Positions 1-7,297 of a DNA stretch of 36,680 bases are shown here, piece after piece (the first letter of the stretch is position 1; every line of letters starts with the position of its first letter). The position numbers and the translations under genes are program-made. This DNA comes from an uncultured Acidobacteriia bacterium (GTDB taxonomy: Bacteria > Acidobacteriota > Terriglobia > Bryobacterales > Bryobacteraceae). The stretch is taken from positions 1 through 36,680 of the forward strand of contig CAIRSA010000556.1 in NCBI GenBank assembly GCA_903881085.1, given 5' to 3'. The notes below the pieces were generated by a model, which did not search any database, had not been told where the DNA came from, and saw only the letters and a list, made by a program, of their open reading frames with translations.

Positions 1-302
1 CATTTCTTATAGAGTCTGCTGTAGAGTACCTACCGCGTCCTCGCCGATGGGTACCCTATGGGCCCCTTGGCTCCGGCGGCCACCGGCGAGAATGGATCCC
101 TTTCTCACCGGCCCCAACAGCGATGGCCACCTGTCCTGCAATATCTACCTTTCAATCGACGATCCACGCGAGCAGGAACAGGCGACCTGCCAGATGTCGC
201 TCAGATACCAGGAAAAGAAAGCAGCCGAGTGAAACAGGCAGCGGCGGCGCCATTCCAACGGCGCCGCCATCGCGTACGATCAGGAAAGGGACTTAAGACA
301 CA
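1..302. other. Poorly coding left edge with two hairpins
   Basis: No recognisable gene. A plus-strand frame is open from the window edge to a TGA near 230, but its translation matches no family I know and it could equally be the tail of a gene starting outside the window. Two hairpins lie here. One has arms at 83-92 and 102-111 (CCGG/GAGAA against TTCTC/CCGG). The other has arms at 243-251 and 260-268, a perfect 9-bp GGCGGCGCC/GGCGCCGCC stem with an 8-base loop. Neither is followed by a T-run. Confidence 0.4.
243..268. repeat. Perfect 9-bp GC inverted repeat, terminator-like without T-tract
   Basis: GGCGGCGCC at 243-251 pairs with GGCGCCGCC at 260-268 around an 8-base loop. It lies 35 bp before the small coiled-coil ORF. 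It could end transcription from an upstream gene, but no U-tract follows, so a terminator role is only possible. Confidence 0.4.
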
Positions 303-539
303 ATGTCACATGAGCGGAACGTAGCAAGGTTTGAGCAGCGCTTAAACGACCTCGCGGAGAACACCGCCCAAACCCTCAAAATTCACGCCGGATTCATGGT
401 GTCGATAGATACCAAACTCGAAGCAATCGTCGGCCAGTTCGAGGCAACGGTAATACGGCAGGAGGCGACCGACGCAAGAGTCGACTGGCTTAGTACGAAA
501 ATCGACCAACTGGCGGATATCGTGACGAGCTTCGCCTAG
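303..539 (+). CDS. Small hypothetical coiled-coil protein, possibly truncated by an amber codon
   Basis: A 78-residue soluble, heptad-rich protein (repeated L/I/V spacing, many E, Q, D and R) with no signal peptide or membrane segment. An AAGGGA-like ribosome site lies about 11 bases before the ATG. It resembles the small coiled-coil proteins of unknown function common in Acidobacteriota (family impression only). The same frame continues past the TAG at 537-539 for 15 more codons of similar character (NNEDRIQPLEGRSQQ) to a TAA at 585-587. The stop may therefore be a nonsense mutation that shortened a ~94-residue protein. It stands alone, with no operon partner. Existence as a gene is moderately supported; function is unknown. 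Confidence 0.45.
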   Translation: MSHERNVARFEQRLNDLAENTAQTLKIHAGFMVSIDTKLEAIVGQFEATVIRQEATDARVDWLSTKIDQLADIVTSFA

Positions 540-1051
540 AATAACGAAGACCGTATCCAGCCGCTCGAAGGCAGAAGCCAGCAGTAAGAGCGCGGCGAAA
601 ACTCTACACCTGAACTGGTCGGCGGCTTGGAATGGCGGCCCGGCCGCTGCCAAGCTCGGCGCAAGCCGTTCTGCCGATCGCGAGTGACGGCCAATTGAAG
701 TTTATTTCTCGCGTCGACGCAATCGCTTAGCGGAACCGCCCGGAACTTCCCCAATCGGCTATGTTAAAAATCATATTGGCGAAACGAAAGCGCCGACTGC
801 GCGCGCTCAAACTCGTGAAGGCCAATAGGAGAAGAAGACATGCGGACTTTCACAACAATAGGCAATCAAAAAGGACAAAGCCTGAGCAACACCTGAGCAA
901 TACCTGCGGAGCCAACAACTCGTTTACTATCAAATCGATAAGCTGTTGACAAAATCGCTTTTCACCGTTTTTATGCAATTTTTTTCTCAGGTTTCTATGC
1001 CCAGGCAATTGAAAACACTAGAGCGACACCTGAGAGGGCAACTCATCACCG
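540..1051. other. Intergenic stretch without a supported gene
   Basis: About 500 bp between the small coiled-coil ORF and the 3' end of glnD. Short frames exist on both strands, but none has a family resemblance, a convincing ribosome site or a sensible composition. Part of it (about 840-1030) is visibly richer in A/T than the flanking genes, and it contains short direct repeats of CCTGAGCAA around 881-900. No rho-independent terminator for the leftward glnD operon is evident. Confidence 0.4.
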
Positions 1052-3529
1052 CTAGACGCTGCACACCTGGATCAACCGCTGCTCCAGTTTCGTCTGCTGT
1101 TCCGGCGTCAACTTATGCCCCTTCGATGTGATGTAGAACACGTCCAGCGCCTTGTGCGCCTCCGTGTCGATCAGCACCACTTCGATGTTGCACTCAGACG
1201 AGGAAAACGCCGACGCCAAATCGTACAACAGGCCGGGGCGATCCTGGGCGATCAGTTCGACTAGCGTGGAGGATGCCGAAGCTTCCGAGTCGAAGGTCAC
1301 AGAGGGCTTGATGACCGAGCCACGGCTCGGGGCGTTGGTCTTGGGGCGGCTCAGCAGCAACTTCTTCACGTCGATGCGGCCAAGCGTAACGCGCTCCAGC
1401 GTCACGCGCAGGCGGTCAAGCTCGGGCGGATTCAGTTCCAGCGTGCGGCCCGGGTCAGAGAAGCTGAACGTATCAAGCACTTCGCCGCGGCGGTTAGCAA
1501 AGGCCTCGGCCTTCAGAATATTCATGCCAAAGCTGGAAAGCGCTCCGGCGATGGAGGCGAACAGGCCGGGCCGGTCCGTGCTCACCAGCGTGAGCTTATA
1601 GACGCCGTTTTCACGAATGATATCGAGCGCGACGCCGGCGGCGCGGCTGCGGCGCTCCAGTTGCAAGTGAGCTTCGAGCTCCTCCGAAGTATGCGTGCGC
1701 AGGTAGCGCTTGGGGAAGCCTTCCAGGAACTCCGAGCGCGGCGCGGGCGTGGCCGCATCAGGCACAATGCGGTCCGTATCGAGTTCGCGCGTGAGTTCAG
1801 CGTGGCCCAGAATGTACACTCGCCAAAGCTGTTCCAGGCGCCACGGGGTCATGGCCGAAGGGTTGACCGCACTGATATCGGAGTATGTCAGCAGGGTGAG
1901 ATATTTGAGGCGCTCAATGGTGCCGACGCGGGCCGCGAGATAAGCCGCGGTGGATGGGTCGTCGAGGTCGCGCGAGTTCATGATGGACGACAGCACCAGG
2001 TGCTGATCGATCAACAGCCGCGCGGTTTCGCGCTGGTCTTCCGGCATCTGGATGCGTTCCATCGCCCCGTTGGCGACGAGCACCGATTCCTGCGCGTGGC
2101 TGACGTCGGCGTTGCCTTTGCCTGTGTCATGAAACAGCAGGGCGAACATGAGCAGTGGGACCTGGTCGACTTCTTCAAGCAGTTCCTGGAAGCGCAGCAT
2201 GGGGCGCTCCTTGACTGTGCGCAGGGCGAGCAGGTTTTCGATGGTAATGAGGGTGTGCTCATCTACCGTGTAGCAATGGTAGAAGTCGCGCTGGACGAGG
2301 CATTCGATCTCGCGCCATTCGGGGAAGAGCGCGCCCAGCAGTCCGGTCTCGTGCATGATGCGCAGCCCCTGGACGGCCATGGGGAGACGGAAGATCTCCT
2401 GTATGTAGTTCCATAGCGGACGCGGCTCGCTGAAGTATTTAGCGATGGTCGGCAGCGCGGCTTCGATGCGGCGTTCGGTGTCGGCGCCGGGGTTGATACC
2501 ATGGCGTGCCACGAAACGGATCAGGCGCAGGCTGGCGTCCGGGTCCTGCTCAAAAAGAGTTGGGCTCTTGAGCAGAATCTGATCGCGGCTAACGGTGAAT
2601 TCGGAGTTGGAGAGGCGCGAGCGCCAGTCGCGGAACGACTGCAGCATGGAACTGCTCTTGCCAATGCTCTCTTCGGCGGCGCGCGTGGCGGCGCGATGGA
2701 TGAGGCGGGCGGCGCGGTAGTATTCGCGCATCAGGCCGGCGGCGTTGGGGCTGTGGATGAACGGCAGTTCGACCAGGGCTTCCTGCGAATCGAAGCTGAG
2801 CAGGTTGTTGTCGCGGCCTGACTGGTAGTGCAGGAAGCAGCGCAGAGTGTGGAGAAAGGCCTTCGCTTCATTGAGGCCATCGAGCCACGCAGGCGCGGCA
2901 CGGTGCGGGTCGGCAAGTTTGGTCAGCCACCAAACGAGGTGGAGGTCCCGCAGGCCGCCGGGTGTCTCTTTGATGTTCGGCTCCAGGTGATGAATGGTGC
3001 CATGATATTTGCCATGGCGGGAGTTCGTAAGGCGCTCCAGATGCTTAATCAGGCTGAGGCGTTCAGCGGCAACGAACTTGGGGAGCTTTTCATCCAGGCG
3101 GGCGTATTGAGAGCGGTCGCCACAGAGAAAGCGCTCGTCAAGCAGACTGATGTTGAGCTCGATGTTCTGCTCGTGGAGTTCGACGCACTCCTGCACATTG
3201 TGGACGGAGTGACTGAGCCGTAGGCCACTATCCCAGATGGCTTTCAGAAAGCTGGAGAGGCCGTCTTTGGCTTCCCGCGAATGCGGGGCCTTTTCGGTGA
3301 GGAGGAGGATGTCGATGTCGGAGTGTGGAAAGAGTTCGAGACGTCCGTAGCCGCCGACGGCGAGTACAGCGATGCCATCGGGAAAGGCCGGGGCAAGAAA
3401 TTCGGTGTAGGCTTCCAGCACTGTGTCGTCAACCAGACGGCAGCGGGCGGATTGCACGAGGGCGCTGTCGCCGGTTTGGAAAAAGTCCTCGCGGGCGGCT
3501 TCCAGGGCCGATGCGTAGTTCGTGTTCAC
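1052..3529 (-). CDS. glnD: [Protein-PII] uridylyltransferase / uridylyl-removing enzyme GlnD
   Basis: The 825-residue bifunctional nitrogen sensor adds UMP to PII when glutamine is low and removes it when glutamine is high. Domains in order: a nucleotidyltransferase with GGYGR at 59-63 and catalytic aspartates D71 and D73 (HSDIDILLL); a GlnD helical domain; an HD hydrolase domain with VDEHTL and LLFHDTGKG in the middle third; and two C-terminal ACT domains, each carrying a DRPGL motif, that bind glutamine. The length is close to the family norm and nothing is missing. The start is GTG at 3529, chosen because GGAAAGG (plus-strand complement at 3538-3544) lies 8 bases upstream. It is the last gene of amtB-glnB-glnD, with its PII substrate encoded immediately upstream. 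An imperfect palindrome in the 78-bp gap may attenuate its transcription. Confidence 0.97.
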   Translation of the reverse strand: MNTNYASALEAAREDFFQTGDSALVQSARCRLVDDTVLEAYTEFLAPAFPDGIAVLAVGGYGRLELFPHSDIDILLLTEKAPHSREAKDGLSSFLKAIWDSGLRLSHSVHNVQECVELHEQNIELNISLLDERFLCGDRSQYARLDEKLPKFVAAERLSLIKHLERLTNSRHGKYHGTIHHLEPNIKETPGGLRDLHLVWWLTKLADPHRAAPAWLDGLNEAKAFLHTLRCFLHYQSGRDNNLLSFDSQEALVELPFIHSPNAAGLMREYYRAARLIHRAATRAAEESIGKSSSMLQSFRDWRSRLSNSEFTVSRDQILLKSPTLFEQDPDASLRLIRFVARHGINPGADTERRIEAALPTIAKYFSEPRPLWNYIQEIFRLPMAVQGLRIMHETGLLGALFPEWREIECLVQRDFYHCYTVDEHTLITIENLLALRTVKERPMLRFQELLEEVDQVPLLMFALLFHDTGKGNADVSHAQESVLVANGAMERIQMPEDQRETARLLIDQHLVLSSIMNSRDLDDPSTAAYLAARVGTIERLKYLTLLTYSDISAVNPSAMTPWRLEQLWRVYILGHAELTRELDTDRIVPDAATPAPRSEFLEGFPKRYLRTHTSEELEAHLQLERRSRAAGVALDIIRENGVYKLTLVSTDRPGLFASIAGALSSFGMNILKAEAFANRRGEVLDTFSFSDPGRTLELNPPELDRLRVTLERVTLGRIDVKKLLLSRPKTNAPSRGSVIKPSVTFDSEASASSTLVELIAQDRPGLLYDLASAFSSSECNIEVVLIDTEAHKALDVFYITSKGHKLTPEQQTKLEQRLIQVCSV

Positions 3530-3571
3530 GGGGAGAGCCTTTCCATTGCAGAATTAAGAACAAGTAAGAGA

Positions 3572-3593
3572 GGGCAGACGAATCGCCTGCCCC
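3572..3593. repeat. Palindromic intergenic repeat between glnB and glnD
   Basis: GGGCAG at 3572-3577 pairs with CTGCCC at 3587-3592, with further partial pairing inside. The reverse complement of this 22-base stretch is identical to the terminator-like palindrome at 21621-21642, and a related form sits at 7224-7282. That points to a dispersed REP-like family. Its position inside the operon suggests partial termination or mRNA stabilisation, which would lower glnD relative to amtB-glnB (inference). Confidence 0.6.
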
Positions 3594-3607
3594 ACCCTTT
3601 GGATTAC

Positions 3608-3946
3608 TTACAGTGCTGTTTCGCCGCGTTCATCGTTACGAATCCGGATGGCTTCCGCGATTTCGGTGATGAAGATCTTACCGTCGCCGATCTTACCGGT
3701 GCGAGCGGCGGCAACCAGAGTTTTGACGACCTCGTCGGCGCGCGAGGAAGGAACCACCATTTCCAGCTTTACCTTGGGCAAAAGATCGACCTGGTATTCC
3801 TGACCGCGGTAGACTTCCTTGTGGCCTTTCTGACGGCCGTGTCCGCGCACTTCGATGACGGTCATGCCATCGATGCCGATGGCTTTCAGTGCTTCTTTCA
3901 CTTCTTCCAGCTTGAAGGGCTGGATCACAGCTTCGATTTTCTTCAT
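3608..3946 (-). CDS. glnB: Nitrogen regulatory protein P-II (GlnB/GlnK)
   Basis: A 112-residue PII signal protein. It starts MKKIEAVIQPFKLEEVKEAL, the canonical N-terminus. The T-loop carries Y51 (RGQEYQVDLLPK), the uridylylation site used by GlnD. Ligand-binding residues lie in the C-terminal B and C loops (TGKIGDGKIF, IRNDERG). Trimers of this family bind ATP/ADP and 2-oxoglutarate and control AmtB, glutamine synthetase adenylylation and NtrB-type kinases. It is directly downstream of amtB (15-bp gap) and upstream of glnD, so a GlnK role blocking AmtB is likely. GlnB and GlnK cannot be told apart from the sequence alone; glnK would be an equally good symbol given the linkage to amtB. Confidence 0.97.
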   Translation of the reverse strand: MKKIEAVIQPFKLEEVKEALKAIGIDGMTVIEVRGHGRQKGHKEVYRGQEYQVDLLPKVKLEMVVPSSRADEVVKTLVAAARTGKIGDGKIFITEIAEAIRIRNDERGETAL

Positions 3947-3961
3947 GATAGATTCCTTTCG

Positions 3962-5356
3962 TTACGACTCGAGATTGTAGCCTTCTTCGCCGTGCATGCT
4001 GAGATCCAGACCTTGGCTTTCCTGGTCCGAATCGACGCGAAGGCCGAGCGTCATGTCGCAGATCTTCAGAATAATAAGAGTGCCAACGATCGCCAGAACC
4101 CAGGCGATCGCACAGCCGATCAATTGATTGACCACCTGCTGGCCATTGCCATCCACCAGACCGAGCGGTTGCACTTTGCCAGCCGCATCTTTCAACCCGT
4201 CGTTGATGAAACTGGTGGCGAACACACCGGTGAGGATTGCGCCCAGCGTACCGCCGGCGCCGTGAACGCCGAACGCGTCAAGAGTGTCGTCATACCCGAA
4301 CATCGCTTTCACCTTAGTCACCATCAGATAACAAAACACGCCGGCAATCAAGCCGATGAGTAATGCCGGGAAGGGCTTTACGAAGCCGGAGGCGGGCGTG
4401 ATGGCCACCAGGCCGGCCACGCAGCCGGAGATTGCGCCCAAAACACTGGGCTTTCCGTGGCCAAGCCATTCGGCGAAAGTCCAGCCGAGCGTTGCCGCGG
4501 CGGCGGCGAAGTGAGTGGCGACGAAGGCGCTGGTGGCGAGGCCGGAAGCGGCCAGTGCGCTGCCCGCGTTGAAACCGAACCAGCCTACCCAGAGCATGCA
4601 GGCACCGATCACGCTTAACACCATGCTATGCGGCTTCATGGCTTCCTGTGGGTAGCCGGTGCGCTTGCCGAGATAGATGGCGCAGACCAGGGCGGAGACT
4701 CCAGAGGTTATATGAACAACGGTACCGCCGGCGAAATCGAGGCACGGAATCTTGCCATTGGTAAAAGCATTCAGCAAGCCACCCTTGCCCCATACCATGT
4801 GTGCCATGGGGAAGTAAACGATGGTGGTCCAGAGCACAGTGAAAAGCAGCATGGAGCTGAATTTGATTCTTTCGGCGTACGCGCCGCTGATCAGCGCCGG
4901 GGTGATGATGGCGAACATCAACTGATAGACCATGAAAGTCGACTGCGGGATAGTCCCGGCGTAATCGGCATTCGGCGCAGAGCCGACACCTTCGAGGAAG
5001 AGATATCGCAGGTCTCCGACGATGGCATTGCCTTCGGCGAAGGCAAGGCTATAGCCAAACAATGCCCAGAGGACAGTTACGACGGCCATCAGAATGAAAC
5101 TGTGCATCATTGTGCCTAAGATATTCTTGCGTCGTACGAGACCGCCATAAAACAGCGCCAGCCCGGGGCCGGTCATCATGAGAACGAGTGCCGAACTCAC
5201 CAGCATCCAGGCATTATCGCCAGCGGATTGTGCGGCTTTTGTGGCCGTGTCAAGGGCGGCCAGTTTTTGGTCAATAGTTAATGGAACCGCCGGCGGGGCT
5301 TGTGCGAACATAGCCGGAGCGGAAAGCAACAGAACGAGAGTTAATAGCGAACGCAT
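3962..5356 (-). CDS. amtB: Ammonium transporter AmtB with cleavable signal peptide
   Basis: A 464-residue inner-membrane ammonium channel. An N-terminal signal peptide (MRSLLTLVLLLSAPAMFAQA) is followed by a short periplasmic linker and eleven predicted membrane helices. The Amt signature (GGTVVHITSG) carries the first pore histidine, and DAFGVHGAGGTLGAI carries the second. The cytoplasmic C-terminal tail (LDLSMHGEEGY) matches the conserved tail contacted by GlnK. The ATG at 5356 is kept because it opens the signal peptide; the nearest AGGAG is about 14 bases upstream, a rather long spacing. It is the first gene of amtB-glnB-glnD. A sigma-54-like element upstream and the PII gene downstream both suggest nitrogen-limitation control. 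Confidence 0.96.
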   Translation of the reverse strand: MRSLLTLVLLLSAPAMFAQAPPAVPLTIDQKLAALDTATKAAQSAGDNAWMLVSSALVLMMTGPGLALFYGGLVRRKNILGTMMHSFILMAVVTVLWALFGYSLAFAEGNAIVGDLRYLFLEGVGSAPNADYAGTIPQSTFMVYQLMFAIITPALISGAYAERIKFSSMLLFTVLWTTIVYFPMAHMVWGKGGLLNAFTNGKIPCLDFAGGTVVHITSGVSALVCAIYLGKRTGYPQEAMKPHSMVLSVIGACMLWVGWFGFNAGSALAASGLATSAFVATHFAAAAATLGWTFAEWLGHGKPSVLGAISGCVAGLVAITPASGFVKPFPALLIGLIAGVFCYLMVTKVKAMFGYDDTLDAFGVHGAGGTLGAILTGVFATSFINDGLKDAAGKVQPLGLVDGNGQQVVNQLIGCAIAWVLAIVGTLIILKICDMTLGLRVDSDQESQGLDLSMHGEEGYNLES

Positions 5357-5436
5357 AGATCAGGTAATGTCTCCTCTTGGGACAAGTCTCAACTTGGGAC
5401 CGATGACGCACCAACACTTGGGAGTCTTTATTATCA

Positions 5437-5452
5437 TGCAACGGCGCACCCC
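5437..5452 (-). promoter_or_regulatory. Candidate sigma-54 (-24/-12) promoter for amtB
   Basis: Read on the minus strand, a perfect -12 box TTGCA has its GC at 5438-5439. A GG doublet lies exactly ten bases upstream at 5450-5451, giving the obligatory GG-N10-GC geometry. The -24 box itself (GGGTGC) is a poor match to TGGCAC. A start point near 5426 would leave a leader of about 70 bases. amtB-glnK operons are classic NtrC/sigma-54 targets, and an NtrX/NtrC-type activator is encoded at 7298-8656, so the context helps. The match is suggestive only. Confidence 0.4.
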
Positions 5453-5483
5453 CCCGGGAGAAGCGAAACGTTTCTATTGATCC

Positions 5484-5503
5484 TATTGAAATTATCTATT
5501 GGC
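5484..5503 (+). repeat. Direct repeat copy 1 (ATTGAAATTATCTATTGGC)
   Basis: The core ATTGAAATTATCTATTGGC at 5485-5503 recurs with one substitution at 5822-5840. The copies are 337 bp apart and face the same way, one near the amtB promoter and one on the porin side. Possible shared operator or a short duplicated segment. Confidence 0.6.
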
Positions 5504-5820
5504 TGCAAGGGGAGTCTTCATTACTTCCAAGATGGGGGCATTAGCGAAAGATCAGGCTGCACTCGCGCGGGAGCGGCACCGGTAACAGATCTGGGAGATT
5601 CGATGTCCAGGTGTTTTTCCACCGCCGCGCTGAGCCGATGGCTTCCGATCCAACAGAGTTGGCACGTGGAGGCGATGGGATTCCAGGAATAATTGGAATT
5701 GCCGGCGCCTGCACGCAACGGCCGGGCGCCCCATCAAGAATTTGTTTTATAGCTTCTCCCATCCTCATCTTCTTGATTTAAGATTACTTGCCTTATCAAC
5801 GGAGATCATTGTATATCTCC

Positions 5821-5840
5821 CATTGAAATTTTCTATTGGC
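5821..5840 (+). repeat. Direct repeat copy 2 (ATTGAAATTTTCTATTGGC)
   Basis: The second copy of the repeat at 5484-5503, differing at one core base. A partial third ATTGAAATT occurs near 5865. It is upstream of the porin gene by about 215 bp. Role unknown. Confidence 0.6.
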
Positions 5841-6023
5841 CATGAAGAGTATAGCCGCATAGAATTGAAATTAAGCATCTATCGAACTTATCGGCCACTA
5901 AAGACTACGCCGTCTCTGCCGATCTGGAGTGGGATAGAAGGGTGGGTCAGGGCTTCGGGCGAATACGGGAGTTAACGATCTCGCATTCCTCTTTCCATTG
6001 CCGTTCGTTTGTCCATCCCAGAT

Positions 6024-6029
6024 TATAAT
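6024..6029 (+). promoter_or_regulatory. Candidate -10 box for the porin gene
   Basis: A perfect TATAAT at 6024-6029 lies 27 bases before the ATG. The best -35-like sequence, TTGCCG at 5998-6003, has a 20-base spacer, longer than optimal. Transcription would start near 6036, leaving a short leader containing AAGGGAG. Confidence 0.4.
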
Positions 6030-6056
6030 TTTTGAGCCAAGGGAGCTTTCAATACC

Positions 6057-7208
6057 ATGAATAAGATATTGCGCGCAAACGCGCCGCATTGGCGTTATGC
6101 CTTCATACTGGCTGCCGCGGGAACGTTACTCGGTCAGCCGGCGGCAGACCAAACTCCGGCCCCCGGCGCACCTCCAGCTCCGGCGCCACCGCCACCAGCA
6201 AGTGTCAAAATTGGGAAAGTGGAAGTTAGCGGTTCTATCGACGGATATTACACGCTGAATTTCAATCATCCCAAAACGGGAACAAACGGGCTATACAATT
6301 TCAACTTTAATGCAAATGAAGCGAGCCTAAATCTCGCTAAACTGACATTCGAGCTGGCTCCGGGGCCAGTAGGCTTTCGCGTAGATTTTGCGGGCGGCAA
6401 AGCCATGAAGTGGATGTCGTCGACTGATCCCGCTCCTGGCGCGTTTCGCTACATGGAACAGGCCTACATCAGCTTCAAGCCTCCGGCAGCGAAAGGCCTG
6501 GAGGTCGATTTCGGGAAGTTCGTGACCACGGCCGGCGCTGAAGTAATTGAGACAAAGGACAATTGGAACTATTCGCGATCGCTGCTGTTTGCCTGGGCTA
6601 TCCCTTACTATCACATGGGCGCCAAAGTTACTTTTCCTGTTGGGAAACAGTTCACGGGCGGTGTGATGGTGGTCAACGGCTGGAACAATCTTTGGGATAA
6701 CAATACTGGCAAGACGCTTGGATTTGTTGGCAATGTGACCATGGGAAAAGTGACCTGGTCGAACAACTTCTTTACCGGACCGGAAAAGAACGACACCAAC
6801 AAGGGATTCCGCAACTTGTATGATTCGACGATTCTTGTGAACCCCAATGCGAAGACTTCTTTCTACATCAACTTTGATTTCGCTGCGGACAACCGCATTG
6901 GCGGCGGATCGGACAAGTTCGGCGGCGTCGCCGGCGCGTTCCGCTACCAGGCGGCACCGAAGTTCGCAATTGCCAGCCGCTTGGAGTGGTTCAAAGATGC
7001 GTCGGGCTTCAGCACTGGCGTGCCGCAGAACGCCAAGGAATTCACGCTGACAGGTGAATATAAGCCGTCGGAATGGCTGGTTTCCCGCTTGGAATACCGG
7101 CAGGATTGGTCAGACAAGAACTATTTCGACCGCGGACGGGGGCAGATGGTGTACAAGAATCAGCCCACCCTTTCGCTGGGCGTGATTGCCTACTTCCCGA
7201 AGAAGTAA
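6057..7208 (+). CDS. Bbp2-type outer-membrane beta-barrel porin
   Basis: A 383-residue exported protein. After an N-terminal hydrophobic signal and a Pro/Ala-rich linker (about 34-50), the rest is alternating amphipathic beta-strands rich in aromatic girdle residues. It contains SGSIDGYYTLNFN near the barrel start, VDFGKFVTTAGAEVIE and NWNYSRSLLFAWAIPYYH in the middle, and ends SLGVIAYFPKK with hydrophobic residues typical of the last strand. These are hallmarks of the putative beta-barrel porin-2 family, which forms outer-membrane channels of unknown substrate. AAGGGAG lies 11 bases upstream of the ATG. It diverges from amtB across a shared 700-bp gap, and homologues are often found near amtB in Acidobacteria (recollection), so ammonium or small nitrogen-compound entry is a reasonable inference. 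The gene ends in a strong bidirectional hairpin. Confidence 0.85.
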   Translation: MNKILRANAPHWRYAFILAAAGTLLGQPAADQTPAPGAPPAPAPPPPASVKIGKVEVSGSIDGYYTLNFNHPKTGTNGLYNFNFNANEASLNLAKLTFELAPGPVGFRVDFAGGKAMKWMSSTDPAPGAFRYMEQAYISFKPPAAKGLEVDFGKFVTTAGAEVIETKDNWNYSRSLLFAWAIPYYHMGAKVTFPVGKQFTGGVMVVNGWNNLWDNNTGKTLGFVGNVTMGKVTWSNNFFTGPEKNDTNKGFRNLYDSTILVNPNAKTSFYINFDFAADNRIGGGSDKFGGVAGAFRYQAAPKFAIASRLEWFKDASGFSTGVPQNAKEFTLTGEYKPSEWLVSRLEYRQDWSDKNYFDRGRGQMVYKNQPTLSLGVIAYFPKK

Positions 7209-7236
7209 GCAGGTTAGTCATTTGCACAGGCGAATC

Positions 7237-7282
7237 CGCCTGCGCCACCCACGGACATCGGATGTCCGTGGGTGGGCAGGCG
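7237..7282. terminator. Strong bidirectional terminator/REP-like hairpin between convergent genes
   Basis: CCACCCACGGACATC (7245-7259) pairs perfectly with its complement at 7261-7275. After a one-base bulge at 7244 the stem extends by CGCCTGC (7237-7243) against GCAGGCG (7276-7282), about 22 bp in all with a minimal loop. It is followed on the plus strand by ATTTTGC. It sits exactly between the porin (ending 7208) and the response regulator (ending 7298), so it probably stops both transcripts. Its outer arms resemble the palindromes at 3572 and 21621. Confidence 0.7.
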
Positions 7283-7297
7283 ATTTTGCATTTGGGG

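Larger units (their letters stand above)
5357..6056. other. 700-bp divergent regulatory gap between amtB and porin genes
   Basis: No supported gene lies here; short frames on both strands lack homology and ribosome sites. It holds the candidate sigma-54 promoter (5437-5452), a near-identical direct repeat (5484-5503 and 5821-5840), a third ATTGAAATT copy near 5865, an inverted repeat ATTCCA/TGGAAT (5680-5685, 5694-5699), a perfect TTGGCACG -24-like box at 5659-5666 whose -12 spacing is one base short, and a TATAAT box before the porin. The stretch about 5740-5900 is visibly A/T-richer than the flanking genes. It is unusually long for this window, consistent with complex regulation or a decayed gene. 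Confidence 0.5.

Noticed and set aside
1..302. Left-edge hairpins considered as an insertion-sequence end
   Set aside because: No transposase, target duplication or terminal inverted-repeat partner is visible in the window.
881..901. CCTGAGCAA direct repeats considered as a CRISPR or iteron remnant
   Set aside because: Only two short copies with no regular spacers or associated genes.
761..1131. Short basic frames upstream of the glnD end
   Set aside because: Arg/Lys-rich translations arise from the local base composition; no support for coding.
3281..4363. A 360-codon plus-strand frame across the glnD/glnB/amtB junctions
   Set aside because: It spans three confidently identified minus-strand genes and has no family resemblance.
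5742..5975. Short frame in the amtB-porin gap
   Set aside because: No ribosome site, no conserved features; better explained as regulatory or decayed DNA.
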